Shown piece by piece: positions 26,935 through 35,044 of a DNA stretch of 39,930 bases (positions are counted from its first letter, which is position 1; each line of letters begins with the position of its first letter). This DNA comes from Polyangiaceae bacterium (GTDB lineage Bacteria; Myxococcota_A; Polyangia; Polyangiales; Polyangiaceae): the NCBI GenBank assembly GCA_029261965.1, contig JAJDAH010000480.1, forward strand, positions 1 through 39,930, read 5' to 3'. A program made the translations under genes and the position numbers. Below the pieces are notes generated by a model. That model made no database searches. It was not told the origin of the DNA and was given only the letters and a program-made list of their open reading frames with translations.

Positions 26935-28944
26935 ATGAAGAGCACCCCGAGGAACCGCCACGAGCGGGCTGTCGTAAGAAGGTCGATAGCTCGTTTCGTG
27001 GCGTTTCTGTTTCTCGGCCTCGGCCTTCTCGGCTGCGCGGCCCGAGCGCCCGGAGCTGGCGCGAACACCGCACCAGCCGAAACGACCGCACCAGGCGAGG
27101 CTGCGCCATCACTCGTTTTGGCCCCAAGCGGGTACGAACGCTCGTCAATCATCCCGGTCGGCGACGACGACGCCGTGTGGGGCTCGCGGGGCGCGCCCGT
27201 CACCATCGTCGCCTTCATGGATTTCCAGTGCCGTTTCTGTGGCGAGGCGTTCACCACGGTTCGAACGCTCGCCGACGAGTACGGCGGCGACCAGTTGCGG
27301 GTAGTCTTCAAGCACCATCCGCTCCCCTTTCATCCGCGCGCGATGCCCGCGGCCCTCGCCAGCGAAGCGGTGCTCGAAGTCGGGGGAGCTGACGCGTTCC
27401 TGACCTACGCCACCGAGCTGTTCGCCCACCGAACGGCGCTGAGCGACGACAACCTCCGGCTATGGGCCGCGCAGCTCGAGCTCGATGTCGAAAAGGTCGA
27501 GCAACATGCGCGCGGCCGGCGAGCCGCCGCAAAAATCGCTCGGCACGTCGAGTTGGCCGAGCGCCTCGGAGCTTCGGGCACTCCAGCGTTCCGGGTCAAC
27601 GGTCGAACGATTCATGGCGCTCAACCGATCATCAAGTTTCGCCAAGTCATCGACGACGAGCTCCGGGCCGCCGGAGACCTCGTGCGACAGGGGGTGCCGT
27701 CAGGCGCGGTCTACAACCGGCGGGTCCAAGCCAATTTCTCTCCCACCCCCGAACCCGGGGCTGCGAGTCGCCCGACGGTCGACGAGAATGTTCGCCAGTT
27801 CGTGCCGGTCGGAGATTCGCCGGCGCTCGGGCCGGCGGACGCGCCCGTCACCATCGTCGCGTTCCTGGATTTTCAGTGTCCCTACTGCGCGCGCGGCCTC
27901 ACCACGATGAAGAAACTTCTCGAGCTTTACCCGGCAGACGTCCGGGTGGTGTTCAAGCACAACCCATTGGCGTTTCATCCGAGGGCCGTACCAGCGGCCC
28001 TGCTCGCCATCGAAGCCCGAAGCCAGCAGGGCGAGCCGGGGTTCTGGACCGCGACGGACAAACTCTTCGCGGGTGATCTCGAGCCGTCCGGCCTACTGGC
28101 GATCGCAAACGACCTCGGTCTGACGACCTGGAAGGTGAAACGCGCGCTCGCACGCTCGACCCACGACGACATCGAAGAAGACGTCGCTCTGGCGTGGGAC
28201 GTGCGCGCCACGAGCACGCCGCACTTTTTCGTGAACGGACATCGTCTCGCCGGGGCAAAACCTCTCGAGGCGTTCACCGAGCGCGTCGTGGAGGAGCTGG
28301 CCGAGGCCGAGAAGCTCGGCCGAGCCGGCGTTTCCCGCGCCCATCTGTACGAGCAGCTCACCAAAGACGCCCGCCGCCCCGACCCTCCCGAGCGACGTGC
28401 CATCGGCTCGGCACCCGCGAGCGCGCCTTCTCGAGGCAACCGGAACGCGCCCGTCGTCATCCAGATGTTTCAAGACTTCCAGTGCCCCTTCTGCGGTCAC
28501 GTGGTGCCGACCCTCGAGGCCCTCGAAAAGGAATTCCCGGGAAAAATCCGTTTCGTCTGGCGGAACTATCCTCTCGGGTTTCACCACGACGCGCGTCCAG
28601 CCGCAGCCGCAGCCCTCGAAGCGAAAGCCCAACGGGGCGACGCGGCATTTTGGAAGATGCACGACCGGATCTTCGAGCACCGCGAGAACGGCATGAAAGA
28701 GGACCAGCTCGTGGCCCACGGTCAGGCGATCGGTCTGAACGTTCAGCGCTTCCGAGCAGCGTTGGCTGACGGCCGCCACGATGCGGCGATCGACCGCGAT
28801 TTGGCGGTCGCGGCGCAGCTCTCGGTCAACGGCACGCCGGCGTTCTTCGTCAATGACTTCTTTCTTTCGGGCGCCCAGCCGCTGCCCGCGTTCCGCAAGC
28901 TCGTGCACCTGGCGCTGCGCGAGGCCAAAACCAAGAAGCCCTGA
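26935..28944 (+). CDS. Three-domain DsbA-like thioredoxin lipoprotein
   Basis: 669 residues, a diverged partner of the preceding gene with the same three-domain plan. It is a lipoprotein (hydrophobic core then LLGC, Cys34). Active sites: CRFC (99-102), CPYC (315-318) and CPFC (517-520); cis-proline loops GTPAF, STPHF and GTPAF. Domain linkers are shorter and more Arg/Pro-rich than in the first protein. The first domain has Arg after the first Cys where Pro is usual, which should alter its redox potential. The two genes are 82 bp apart and probably arose by duplication of a triple unit. It ends 10 bp from the convergent kinase gene. Confidence 0.9.
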   Translation: MKSTPRNRHERAVVRRSIARFVAFLFLGLGLLGCAARAPGAGANTAPAETTAPGEAAPSLVLAPSGYERSSIIPVGDDDAVWGSRGAPVTIVAFMDFQCRFCGEAFTTVRTLADEYGGDQLRVVFKHHPLPFHPRAMPAALASEAVLEVGGADAFLTYATELFAHRTALSDDNLRLWAAQLELDVEKVEQHARGRRAAAKIARHVELAERLGASGTPAFRVNGRTIHGAQPIIKFRQVIDDELRAAGDLVRQGVPSGAVYNRRVQANFSPTPEPGAASRPTVDENVRQFVPVGDSPALGPADAPVTIVAFLDFQCPYCARGLTTMKKLLELYPADVRVVFKHNPLAFHPRAVPAALLAIEARSQQGEPGFWTATDKLFAGDLEPSGLLAIANDLGLTTWKVKRALARSTHDDIEEDVALAWDVRATSTPHFFVNGHRLAGAKPLEAFTERVVEELAEAEKLGRAGVSRAHLYEQLTKDARRPDPPERRAIGSAPASAPSRGNRNAPVVIQMFQDFQCPFCGHVVPTLEALEKEFPGKIRFVWRNYPLGFHHDARPAAAAALEAKAQRGDAAFWKMHDRIFEHRENGMKEDQLVAHGQAIGLNVQRFRAALADGRHDAAIDRDLAVAAQLSVNGTPAFFVNDFFLSGAQPLPAFRKLVHLALREAKTKKP

Positions 28945-28965
28945 GCCGCCCGGCTCAACCCTTTT
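28942..28965. terminator. Short inverted repeat containing both stop codons of a convergent pair
   Basis: TGAGCC (28942-28947) and GGCTCA (28952-28957) form a perfect stem with a GCCC loop. The first three bases are the stop of the plus-strand gene and the last three the stop of the minus-strand gene. CTTTT follows on the plus strand (28961-28965), so termination on that side is plausible but weak. Confidence 0.5.
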
Positions 28966-30958
28966 CGCGCTTCTCGATCGCCCGGATGGCCTCACTCAGG
29001 CGGTCGTCGGCCCGCATGCATGGGAAACAGTCCCTCGCCCCGTTTCGGCCGCACCCCATTCGATTCTCGTAGCGTCGCAGATACTTCAGCGCGCGCTTGT
29101 CACCGACGTTTTTTGCTCGCAGCAAGAGCCCGTGCATCTGCGCGCACTGCTTGGCGCTCCGAAGCCCGATTACGACGTTGAGAGCGGGTGACGAGTTGCT
29201 TTGGAACGACTTCGAAGCGAGAAATTTTTCGGCACGGGTGAGAACCTTCTGCTCGAGCCCCGGAGTGATCACGAGATCGTAGATAATGTCGGCGCCCGCC
29301 TCGAGCATCGGGCCTTCGAGCAAGTCGAACGCCGCGTCGCGTGCTTTTTTCCCGATGGCAGCGCGCCACAAGAGCTTGCCCGCCTTCGGATTCTTCCTGA
29401 CGTCGGTATCGATCGCGAGGGCGCGGCCGATGGCGGCGACTGCCGCGACCTCGTCTTTGCCAAGCTCGTGGGCTTTGGCGAGCTCGATCAGAATTTTCGT
29501 ATCCTTGGGGTGCTTCTTGGTGAGCACCTCGAGGGCTTCGACTCCATCGGCCTTGGCTCGAGCGAGCTCTAGAGCCAGCTCGGCATCGGGATTCGCCGGC
29601 ACGGTCGTCCCGTCGGACGCCGTGACCTCATCCGCCCCCTCAGGTCCCGAAGCCGAAACCACCCCCATGAGCACGGCACCCAGGCCGCCGAGCACGACGA
29701 CGGCGAGAGCCACCATCCAGCCTACCGGTGGAATCGAGCTGAGCGGGGCGGGCAGCCGAGCCACCCACGCGCCGACACCCGTCGAGTGAGCTCGATGCCC
29801 GCCGGACACCCGCCCATCGGCGATCGAGCCGTCTCGCACCGATGCGCGTACGACACCCGGCTGCAGCACGTCCGGGATCGAGCCTTGGCTCGGCAAACGA
29901 CCATCCGGCACCGAGCCTGTCGGCATGCGCGGGCGGCCCCCAGGCCACGAGCCAACTTCGCCGTCGGGATAGGAGGCGACATCCGACAGGGATCCGGGCC
30001 TCGAACCCATGGCGGAGCGAGGACTGCCGATCATCGCGTCGATCGCCGCCACGACGGCCTCGGCAGTCTCCGGCCGCTGGCCGACGTCCTTCGACAACAG
30101 GTGCTGAATGAACTGCTCCACCGTCGGCGGAGTCAACGAATCCGGCGCGACGTCCGCTAAGCTGGGAGGTGGCTTTTGTAGTTGTTGGCCGAGCACCTCG
30201 ACCTGCGTCTTTCCGCTGAAGGGTCGACGTCCCGAGACGAGCTCGTAGAGGATGACGCCGAGCGAGTAGATATCCGCGCGACCATCGACCGGTTGTCCGA
30301 GTGCCTGCTCCGGCGGCATGTACTCCGCCGTGCCGAACACCATGCCCACTTTGGTGATGGGCTTGTCGGCGTTCACGGTCGATGCATCGGTGGCGGCGTT
30401 TTCTGACGCTTGCGGCATCGGAACCCGGGCGATACCAAAGTCGAGAACCTTGACGAAGTCCGGTTCCTCCGGCTTGTCGACGAGCATGATGTTCTCGGGT
30501 TTCAGATCCCGGTGGACAATCTTCAGCGCGTGGGCGCTGGCGAGCGCCGACGCGATCTGCCGGCCCATCTTCAACGCGCGCTCGTAAGGCACCGGGCCCT
30601 TGTCGATCTCGTCTCGAAGACTTCGACCCTCGACATACTCGAGCACCAAGAAGATCGATCCGTCGTCAAGCTTGCCGAAGTCGGTAGCCGCAGCGACGTT
30701 CGGGTGGTCGATGTTCGCCGCAGCCATCGCTTCGCGCTCGAAGCGCGCCACGATATCGGGGACCTGACCGAGCTGGCGATGCAGCACCTTGATCGCGACT
30801 CGCTTGCGCATCGCGACGTGTTCGGCGCAATAGACGCGACCCATTCCGCCCTCGCCCACCAAGCGGTCGATCCGATAGCGATCCGCCAACACGGCTCCCG
30901 CGAGTCGCTCGGCGCTCGCCTCGTTCGCGGACTTCCCGGGATCGGGCGGGTCGGACAT
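28955..30958 (-). CDS. Transmembrane Ser/Thr protein kinase with Cys-containing periplasmic tail
   Basis: 667 residues. The kinase domain (about 28-315) is complete: GEGGMGRVY, Lys57, HRDLKPEN (Asp151), DFG (Asp173) and the MPPEQ variant of the APE motif. A Gly/Ser/Pro/Asp-rich linker (about 318-400) is followed by one transmembrane helix (about 415-440) and a helical, repeat-like external domain. The last 35 residues hold Cys636, Cys644 and Cys647, the last two as CFPC. It is convergent with the triple-DsbA genes and divergent from the MBL-fold gene. It probably senses an envelope signal and phosphorylates cytoplasmic targets; both are unknown. Confidence 0.93.
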   Translation of the reverse strand: MSDPPDPGKSANEASAERLAGAVLADRYRIDRLVGEGGMGRVYCAEHVAMRKRVAIKVLHRQLGQVPDIVARFEREAMAAANIDHPNVAAATDFGKLDDGSIFLVLEYVEGRSLRDEIDKGPVPYERALKMGRQIASALASAHALKIVHRDLKPENIMLVDKPEEPDFVKVLDFGIARVPMPQASENAATDASTVNADKPITKVGMVFGTAEYMPPEQALGQPVDGRADIYSLGVILYELVSGRRPFSGKTQVEVLGQQLQKPPPSLADVAPDSLTPPTVEQFIQHLLSKDVGQRPETAEAVVAAIDAMIGSPRSAMGSRPGSLSDVASYPDGEVGSWPGGRPRMPTGSVPDGRLPSQGSIPDVLQPGVVRASVRDGSIADGRVSGGHRAHSTGVGAWVARLPAPLSSIPPVGWMVALAVVVLGGLGAVLMGVVSASGPEGADEVTASDGTTVPANPDAELALELARAKADGVEALEVLTKKHPKDTKILIELAKAHELGKDEVAAVAAIGRALAIDTDVRKNPKAGKLLWRAAIGKKARDAAFDLLEGPMLEAGADIIYDLVITPGLEQKVLTRAEKFLASKSFQSNSSPALNVVIGLRSAKQCAQMHGLLLRAKNVGDKRALKYLRRYENRMGCGRNGARDCFPCMRADDRLSEAIRAIEKREKG

Positions 30959-31021
30959 GGGGTCGCTCAGTCTAGTCGCGACAGGTGGGCGGCGGGGTGA
31001 CTCGACTTCCTGAACCGCGAA

Positions 31022-31077
31022 GCTGAAAATTCAGCGGAATTTTCGACCCGGCCCGGGTTTTCGGGGCGGGCCCGCCC
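31022..31077. promoter_or_regulatory. Cluster of three palindromes between divergent kinase and MBL-fold genes
   Basis: GCTGAAAATTCAGC (31022-31035), ACCCGGCCCGGGT (31046-31058) and GGGCGGGCCCGCCC (31064-31077) are each perfect palindromes (the second around a single central C) within 56 bp of the 157-bp divergent gap. They are candidate operators or a compact set of stems controlling either gene. Confidence 0.4.
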
Positions 31078-31115
31078 GGAGAAACCGGCCGGAACCTGCG
31101 TGATAGTGTACGCCG

Positions 31116-31757
31116 GTGCTCGTCGAGACGTTCCCCGTCGGCCCGCTGGGCTGCAATTGCTCGATCATCGCGGACCCCGATTCCGGACTCGCGATCGTCG
31201 TGGATCCAGGGGGCGAGTTCGAAAAAATCCGCGGCGAGCTCGAGGCCCGCGACCTCAGAGCTCACGCGATCGTGCACACCCACACCCACATCGATCACGT
31301 TGGCGCAACCGCTCCGCTGCAAACTTGGTCGGGCGCCGAAGCCCACATCCACGAAGCCGATCGATTCCTCTACGACATGCTGCCGATTCAAGCCGCGATG
31401 TTGGGGATCCCCGAACCGGAAAAGTGCGACATGCGGGGCACTCTCACCGACGACTTCTCGATCCGAGCCGGGAAAATCGAGCTCGGCGTGTTGCACACTC
31501 CGGGGCATACGCCGGGCAGTGTGAGCTTCCTGGTCGACGTCGATGGCGAGCCGTGCCTCTTCAGTGGCGACACGCTTTTTCGGGGAGGCATTGGCCGAAC
31601 CGATCTCTGGGGCGGAGACCACGGCCAGATCGTGCGCTCGCTCGAAACGCGCCTACTGTCGCTAGATGACGGCACGCGCGTCGTCCCCGGGCACGGCCCG
31701 GAGTCGAGCATCGCCGTCGAACGACGCACCAACCCGTTTCTGCAGGGTTTGGGCTAA
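31116..31757 (+). CDS. MBL-fold metallo-hydrolase, glyoxalase II-like
   Basis: 213 residues, GTG start. The zinc-binding HTHTHIDHVG carries the HxHxDH motif (His56, His58, Asp60, His61); further ligands are the His in LHTPGHTPGS, the Asp in FSGDTLF and the His in VVPGHGPES. This is the YcbL/hydroxyacylglutathione-hydrolase-like branch, which hydrolyses thioesters or related substrates in the cytoplasm; short length (a full GloB is about 250) argues for the YcbL-like type. TAGTGT lies 6 nt before the GTG and no Shine-Dalgarno sequence is visible. Confidence 0.9.
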   Translation: MLVETFPVGPLGCNCSIIADPDSGLAIVVDPGGEFEKIRGELEARDLRAHAIVHTHTHIDHVGATAPLQTWSGAEAHIHEADRFLYDMLPIQAAMLGIPEPEKCDMRGTLTDDFSIRAGKIELGVLHTPGHTPGSVSFLVDVDGEPCLFSGDTLFRGGIGRTDLWGGDHGQIVRSLETRLLSLDDGTRVVPGHGPESSIAVERRTNPFLQGLG

Positions 31758-31788
31758 CGGGCAGCTCGGCCGCCAACCCGCGCGCACA

Positions 31789-33366
31789 TCAGTAGGGGTT
31801 GTCGCTTCCGCCAGGCGGCGGAGCGGGCGCGGGCGCCGGTGCGGGCGCTGGCGCTGGCGCTGGAGCTGGCGCAGGAGCCGGTGCGGGCGCCGGGGCTGGG
31901 GCAGGCGCAGCGGGCGGCGGCTCTGGCGGTGGCTCTGGCGCGGGCTTCGGCTTCGGCCGGGGCTTAGGCCGGGGCCTCGGCGGCGGCGGCTTGGGCTTGG
32001 GCTTGGGCGGCTCCGGGGCGGCCTCCGGCTCGGCTGCTGGTTCTGGCTCGGGATCCTTCACCTCCGCTGCTCCAGCATCTGGCGCCTCTTCTTCCCCGGC
32101 ATCCACCTCGGCGGGCGGAGGCTCCGGTTCGGGTTCGGCGGTCGGCTCTTCCACGGCCGGGGGCTCTTGCTCCGTCGAGGTGGTCTCCACCGGCGCGGGC
32201 TCTGGGTCTTTGTCGCGGTTCTGCCCGAAGAAATAGATGGCACCGCCGATAGCAGCGACTCCGAGCAGCAGCATGACCCCCTTTCCGAGCCCGCCACCCT
32301 CTTCCTCTTCGGGCGGTGGTGCGGCAGCGACGGCGGGCTTCTTCTTCTGCTTGGTGGCCGGCTTGGTTTCGCCTTTCAGCGGCTCCTTCTTTTTCTTTTT
32401 CTTCGGCTCGGCCTTCTTGTCGGCCTGGGTGCCCTCTTTGCCGTCCTTTTTTGCGGCTGCCTTCTTGTCGCCGTCCGAATCGTCGTCAGCCTTCTTGTCG
32501 TCAGCCTTCTTGTCATCAGCCTTCTTGTCGTCAGCCTTCTTGTCGTCAGCCTTCTTGTCGTCGTCGTCGACCTTCTTGTCGCTCTCGTCGTCAGCCTTCT
32601 TGTCGTCGGCCTTCTTGTCGTCGGGCTTCGCTTCGGCCTTTTTCTCGTCCGGCTTCGTTGTGTCACCCACCTCGTCCATCGACCCGCCCGCCTCACGAAG
32701 GGCGTCTTCGAGCAACTCGGCCGCCTGCCGCATCATCGTGCGGTCCTCCGGCGCGGGCTCGCCCGTCGACGGGTCGTCGGACTTGGGGAAGAACGTCGAG
32801 TCGTCGCCGCCTTTCGCCTCGGGGCGCGGCGGCTCCGACTTGACTGGAGTCGATGGTTTCGCCGCAGCGGCGCCCACCGCACCGAGACCGATCATCGTGG
32901 CTTTGCGGATCGGGCCGCCGGACGGGCCCCCGGCGGGTTTCGCGGCCGCCGGACTGGTCGACGCCGCCGCCGGAGCAGCCGACGGCCCGCCGCCGCCGCC
33001 CTCCTCGAAGGCCGCCTCACCGCCACCCCGCGCCGTGACGAGCGTATCGATCGTCGCCTTCGAGCTGGTGTCGATCTTGATGAACTTCACGCCCATCCCG
33101 GCGGGTTGATCTTCGCCGGCCGCCGGCGGCTCGCGCTTCCACACGACTCTGCCGACGCCCTGCATGACCTTCTGCTCCTCGGAGATTTTCACCTCGAACT
33201 TCAGCAGAGTTCCCGGAGGGAACGGAGACGGCGTCTTGATGAACATCCCGCCGCGGCTGATGTCGTGGGAGTGGTGATCGATGAACTCGTCGATGGTCGC
33301 GCTCTTGTAGCGGACCGTCATCGTCAGCACTTTCGCGCGCGGATCTTTTCGCGTGTCCTGAGCCAT
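31789..33366 (-). CDS. PilZ-domain protein with repeat linker, one membrane helix and TonB-like Pro-rich tail
   Basis: 525 residues. The PilZ domain (about 5-110) has RxxxR (Arg6, Arg10) and DxSxxG (Asp35, Ser37, Gly40), so c-di-GMP binding is likely. Then come an Ala/Gly/Pro linker, a helical part near 215-235, a Lys/Asp region with ADDKK repeats, a Lys-rich stretch, one hydrophobic helix (about 365-385) and a long tail rich in Pro, Glu and Lys ending in about 14 Ala-Pro pairs. The layout puts PilZ in the cytoplasm and the stiff tail in the periplasm. GGAGAGAGAG precedes the start. Family function is unknown; a link from c-di-GMP to envelope machinery is inference. Confidence 0.88.
   Translation of the reverse strand: MAQDTRKDPRAKVLTMTVRYKSATIDEFIDHHSHDISRGGMFIKTPSPFPPGTLLKFEVKISEEQKVMQGVGRVVWKREPPAAGEDQPAGMGVKFIKIDTSSKATIDTLVTARGGGEAAFEEGGGGGPSAAPAAASTSPAAAKPAGGPSGGPIRKATMIGLGAVGAAAAKPSTPVKSEPPRPEAKGGDDSTFFPKSDDPSTGEPAPEDRTMMRQAAELLEDALREAGGSMDEVGDTTKPDEKKAEAKPDDKKADDKKADDESDKKVDDDDKKADDKKADDKKADDKKADDKKADDDSDGDKKAAAKKDGKEGTQADKKAEPKKKKKKEPLKGETKPATKQKKKPAVAAAPPPEEEEGGGLGKGVMLLLGVAAIGGAIYFFGQNRDKDPEPAPVETTSTEQEPPAVEEPTAEPEPEPPPAEVDAGEEEAPDAGAAEVKDPEPEPAAEPEAAPEPPKPKPKPPPPRPRPKPRPKPKPAPEPPPEPPPAAPAPAPAPAPAPAPAPAPAPAPAPAPAPAPPPGGSDNPY
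31821..31915 (-). repeat. Ala-Pro dipeptide repeat tract
   Basis: The DNA alternates Ala and Pro codons with varied third bases, giving about 14 consecutive Ala-Pro pairs near the C-terminus of the PilZ protein. Codon variety shows it is kept at protein level and is not a simple hexanucleotide expansion. Confidence 0.85.
32461..32632 (-). repeat. ADDKK-type coding repeat in the PilZ protein
   Basis: Several in-frame 15-bp units encoding ADDKK, four of them consecutive, interrupted by DESDKKVDDDDKK. Ala is mostly GCT here, whereas the ADDKK units in dctQ use GCC or GCG, so the two arrays expanded separately. Confidence 0.85.
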
Positions 33367-33523
33367 CTACGCTCTCTCTCCAGTCCGGAAGGATCCCCCC
33401 GGCAGCAGTTTTTCAGCGTATATCGTACTGTGGTCCCAGAGTAACCCCAAACTTGCGTCGCGCTTTACGGGGCTTTTTGCCGATGCGATCGGCCGGCAGA
33501 ATGACCATGCTACCTTTGGCGCC

Positions 33524-33865
33524 GTGTCGGGAGAGCGTCACTTCCGGGCTTTGGCGAGGCGGCCTGTCACGCTCGCGGCCACTTTGTCTAGCCCTGGGCA
33601 GGGCTGGGAGCGAGAGGCGCGCCTCGTGAACCTTGGCCTCGGAGGCGCCTGCGTCGAAGTTAGCGAAGCGCCGGAGGTCGCGAGCACGGTCCAGTTGAGC
33701 GTGAGCTCGGCCACCCTCTGGGACCCGCTGGTCCTCAACGGCGAAGTCGCGTGGAACCAGAAACGACCGGACGAGGCCGCCAGGATGGGGATCCGATTCG
33801 AGCACGGCGCAGAACCGCGACTCAACGCCCTCGTCGAGCTGCTCGGCGCCGAAGGTTTCGACTGA
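33524..33865 (+). CDS. Small single-domain PilZ protein
   Basis: 113 residues, GTG start. RxxxR is present (FRALARRP) and the second motif reads NLGLGG, with Gly where the usual NxSxxG has Ser, which may weaken c-di-GMP binding. The central beta-barrel pattern continues through VQLSVSSATLWDPLVLNGEVAW and the end is a helix (LNALVELLGAEG). It lies 157 bp from the divergent large PilZ gene, so both may be regulated from the same region. TACCTT ends 7 nt before the start and there is no Shine-Dalgarno sequence. Candidate effector adaptor; partner unknown. Confidence 0.83.
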   Translation: MSGERHFRALARRPVTLAATLSSPGQGWEREARLVNLGLGGACVEVSEAPEVASTVQLSVSSATLWDPLVLNGEVAWNQKRPDEAARMGIRFEHGAEPRLNALVELLGAEGFD

Positions 33866-33894
33866 TCCCAGCGAGGCCCTCGGTATACGCGGGC

Positions 33895-35004
33895 TCAGGG
33901 CGATGGCCGAAGGCGAATGTAAAAGAAGTCGCGCGGCATGGATTGTTCGACGTATCCGCGCTTGCGATGCACCATCTTCGGCACGAGGGTCGAGGTAATG
34001 CGCCGCGGGGCGTCCGTGCTCGTTTGCCCCACGAGCAAGAAACGTGTCCACGAGTAGTTGATGTCGAGTAGCGCGACGCTCCTCGCACCCACGTGGCGCA
34101 TGCCTTCGGCCAAGCCCATCGCATCGACTTCCTCGCCGAACCCGTAGAACAAGATTCGGCCGCTCGCATCGATGCCTAGGCTCGAGCGTCGTCTCGTCTT
34201 TCGCTTCGGGTCGAGCCCGCCCCAGCGCCGAACCTGACGCCTTACGAGATCCTCGTGCAGCTCTCCGCTGTCCACCAGACACGGCGGCGCCTGGCGATAC
34301 GCCGCCATCGCCTCGCTCCGCTCCGATAGGCGCGCCCATGACCCAATCTCCACCAGACCGTCTTCACTCAGAAGGATTGCGCAGGCGTCCTCTCGCGGTG
34401 GCAGAAAAATATCGTCGCCAATCCTCATCCCATAGCGGCCGTGGTTCGACTTCCAACCGCCGTTGGTGACGGCGAGCACCGAATCGAGATGGGCCTTCGG
34501 TACGAGGCCAGAGCGCCGCTCTTTTTTCACCTTGGAGGTTTTCGGATCCTCGGTACCCGCGACCAAGTGGAGAGACGTCCTCGCCAGATCGATCGCCACG
34601 ACCGTGACGCGGTGCCACTTGCTCACCTTGTGTGGATGCACGACTGAACGGACCATGACGGGAGGCTCCACGCTCGCGGCGTGATCCCCCGCGGCAGCGT
34701 CCGCGAACGCCGTCCACTGGCCGTCGCCCTTCTCCGCCGAACGAGGATGAGGCGGCTCGAAGTCAGGCGGGGGGAACTGGGCGCCGCGGAACGCTGGAAC
34801 TTTCGGTGGTGGTGCGGCCGGAGCACCAGTCGGATGGGACGGTGCCGGGGCTTTGACTGGCTCGGCTCGTGGTACATCTGCAGCTGCGTCGCTGTCCCCG
34901 GGCGAGATCGGCGCCATGTCGGCGGCGGACTCCGGCGGAGACTGAGGATCGGCACCACACGCTGGGCCCAACGAGAGCAAACACGCACAAAACCATCTCG
35001 ACAT
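33895..35004 (-). CDS. Phosphodiester-glycosidase-like (NAGPA/DUF2233) lipoprotein
   Basis: 369 residues. A short signal ends at a Cys (SLGPACG) and a Pro/Ala-rich linker (about 20-105) leads to a domain of about 260 residues resembling the NAGPA phosphodiester glycosidase fold: VVAIDLARTSLHLV, AVTNGGWK, APPCLVDSGE, then RRRSSLGIDASGRILFYGFG and SVALLDINYS. Such proteins cleave sugar-phosphodiesters or act on exopolysaccharide; the family assignment is by pattern and moderate. It is divergent from the zinc hydrolase gene, 40 bp apart, around a perfect hairpin. Confidence 0.6.
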   Translation of the reverse strand: MSRWFCACLLSLGPACGADPQSPPESAADMAPISPGDSDAAADVPRAEPVKAPAPSHPTGAPAAPPPKVPAFRGAQFPPPDFEPPHPRSAEKGDGQWTAFADAAAGDHAASVEPPVMVRSVVHPHKVSKWHRVTVVAIDLARTSLHLVAGTEDPKTSKVKKERRSGLVPKAHLDSVLAVTNGGWKSNHGRYGMRIGDDIFLPPREDACAILLSEDGLVEIGSWARLSERSEAMAAYRQAPPCLVDSGELHEDLVRRQVRRWGGLDPKRKTRRRSSLGIDASGRILFYGFGEEVDAMGLAEGMRHVGARSVALLDINYSWTRFLLVGQTSTDAPRRITSTLVPKMVHRKRGYVEQSMPRDFFYIRLRPSP

Positions 35005-35009
35005 CGGGA

Positions 35010-35027
35010 CGCGCTAGAAATAGCGCG
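35010..35027. promoter_or_regulatory. 7-bp perfect stem with GAAA loop between divergent genes
   Basis: CGCGCTA (35010-35016), GAAA, TAGCGCG (35021-35027) in the 40-bp gap between the starts at 35004 and 35045. Either an operator or, as RNA, a GNRA tetraloop hairpin in the leaders of both genes. Confidence 0.4.
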
Positions 35028-35044
35028 CCGGCGCGTTCGAGCCA

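Noticed and set aside
31085-31092. CCGGCCGG as an additional operator near 31116
   Set aside because: An 8-bp GC palindrome is common by chance in this high-GC background.
31666-33444. 592-residue plus-strand frame antisense to the large PilZ gene
   Set aside because: It mirrors the low-complexity repeats of the PilZ gene (Gly/Leu/Val-rich). The PilZ domain and membrane helix on the other strand are clear.
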